Shown here piece by piece: positions 12,589-13,003 of a stretch of DNA of 13,003 bases (position 1 is the first letter of the stretch; the number at the start of each line of letters is the position of its first letter). Below the pieces are notes generated by a model. The model was not told the origin of the DNA, made no database searches, and worked only from the letters and a program-made list of their open reading frames with translations. A program made the position numbers and the translations under genes. This stretch comes from SG8-41 sp035574195 (lineage in GTDB: Bacteria > Pseudomonadota > Gammaproteobacteria > Burkholderiales > SG8-41), in contig DATLZE010000043.1 in NCBI GenBank assembly GCA_035574195.1, positions 1 to 13,003 on the forward strand, in the 5' to 3' direction.

Positions 12589-13003
12589 TCAGCTCTCCGG
12601 CTCGAGCGCGGCGCGCCTTCCCCGCGCGGCGTCGAGCCCGACGAGAAGCACGAGCCCGATCAGGAAGAAAGTCCCGGTCGTGAGGATCGCGAGGCGGTGG
12701 TCGCCTCCGCTCGCCCAGTTGACCGCCCCGTAGCTGAGCGGACCGATGATCGAGGAGAGCTTCACCGCGAGCCCCCACAGCCCGAAGAACTCGGCGGTGC
12801 GCGCGGGCGGGCTGAGATAGCCCACCAGGGCGCGGCCGGCCGACTGGCTCGATCCCATGCATAGCCCCGCGAGGTTCGCCGCGAGCCAGAACATCCCCGG
12901 CCCCTCCGCGGCCCAGGCGATCGCCACCATGAGGATCCAGCCGGCGAGCGTCAGGGCGAGGGTGCGCACGTGCCCGAGCCGGTCCTGCAGCTCGCCGAAG
13001 GCG
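12589..13003 (-). CDS. MFS transporter, Atg22/UMF1-like (C-terminal part only)
   Basis: Only the last 137 residues lie in the window; the gene continues past the right edge. The visible part begins with FGELQDRLGHVRTL, the MFS loop between segments with the G-x-L-x-D-R-x-G motif. Four hydrophobic segments follow. The stretch LCMGSSQSAGRALVGYLSPPARTAEFFGLWGLAVKLSSIIGPL is characteristic of bacterial UMF1 proteins, relatives of the yeast vacuolar effluxer Atg22, which are annotated as MFS permeases of unknown or amino-acid-like substrate. The end is short and basic, ending in LEPES. It probably precedes the PilZ-like gene in the same transcriptional direction, with an 86-bp gap containing a heptad array. 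Substrate unknown. Confidence 0.85.
   Translation of the reverse strand, partial: AFGELQDRLGHVRTLALTLAGWILMVAIAWAAEGPGMFWLAANLAGLCMGSSQSAGRALVGYLSPPARTAEFFGLWGLAVKLSSIIGPLSYGAVNWASGGDHRLAILTTGTFFLIGLVLLVGLDAARGRRAALEPES

Noticed and set aside
12503..12862. Extension of the PilZ-like protein to 628 residues
   Set aside because: The extra part overlaps the MFS gene in another frame and the heptad array, and has shadow composition.

Overview
The window is GC-rich, densely coded bacterial chromosome. Its gene content points to a betaproteobacterium (Burkholderiales or a relative). Reasons are the order glyA-nrdR-ribD, an orphan Bug-type (TctC family) binding protein, the pmbA/darP divergent pair next to mogA, and a PilZ-like protein of a type I associate with betaproteobacteria. 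This placement is inference from gene content; no rRNA or tRNA gene is present.

Layout: (1) 1-2153, minus strand: glyA, nrdR and the 5' part of ribD, a housekeeping cluster for one-carbon metabolism, dNTP-synthesis control and riboflavin synthesis. (2) 2286-4364, plus strand: the two membrane subunits of a TRAP transporter (dctQ, dctM). (3) 4399-6115: a minus-strand cupin gene and a plus-strand Bug solute-binding protein gene, divergent from a 124-bp control region with palindromes. (4) 6134-7231, minus strand: a Tat-exported TakP-like TRAP binding protein, very probably the partner of dctQM although it lies on the other side of the cupin/Bug pair and on the opposite strand. (5) 7470-10923: pmbA (minus), then darP (yjgA), mogA and an EstB-like esterase (plus). 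(6) 10976-13003, minus strand: a 508-residue PilZ-like protein and the 3' end of an Atg22/UMF1-like MFS transporter gene.

The most unusual signal is in the gaps. At least five gene boundaries carry short degenerate arrays with a 7-nt period: 292-353, 2861-2888, 7251-7341, 9481-9515 and 12551-12585. Each locus has its own heptad word, and each array sits directly against a start or stop codon. Two of them (292-354 and 7251-7341) consist of two oppositely oriented halves that can fold into long hairpins. An 8-nt-period relative overlaps the dctM stop codon. They recall the heptanucleotide STRR repeats of cyanobacteria, but I know of no described betaproteobacterial counterpart. They are the main candidate here for something undescribed.

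No CRISPR array, insertion sequence, prophage, toxin-antitoxin or defence system was seen. No gene-free gap exceeds 240 bp; the longest (7232-7469) holds the largest heptad array and a REP-like hairpin.
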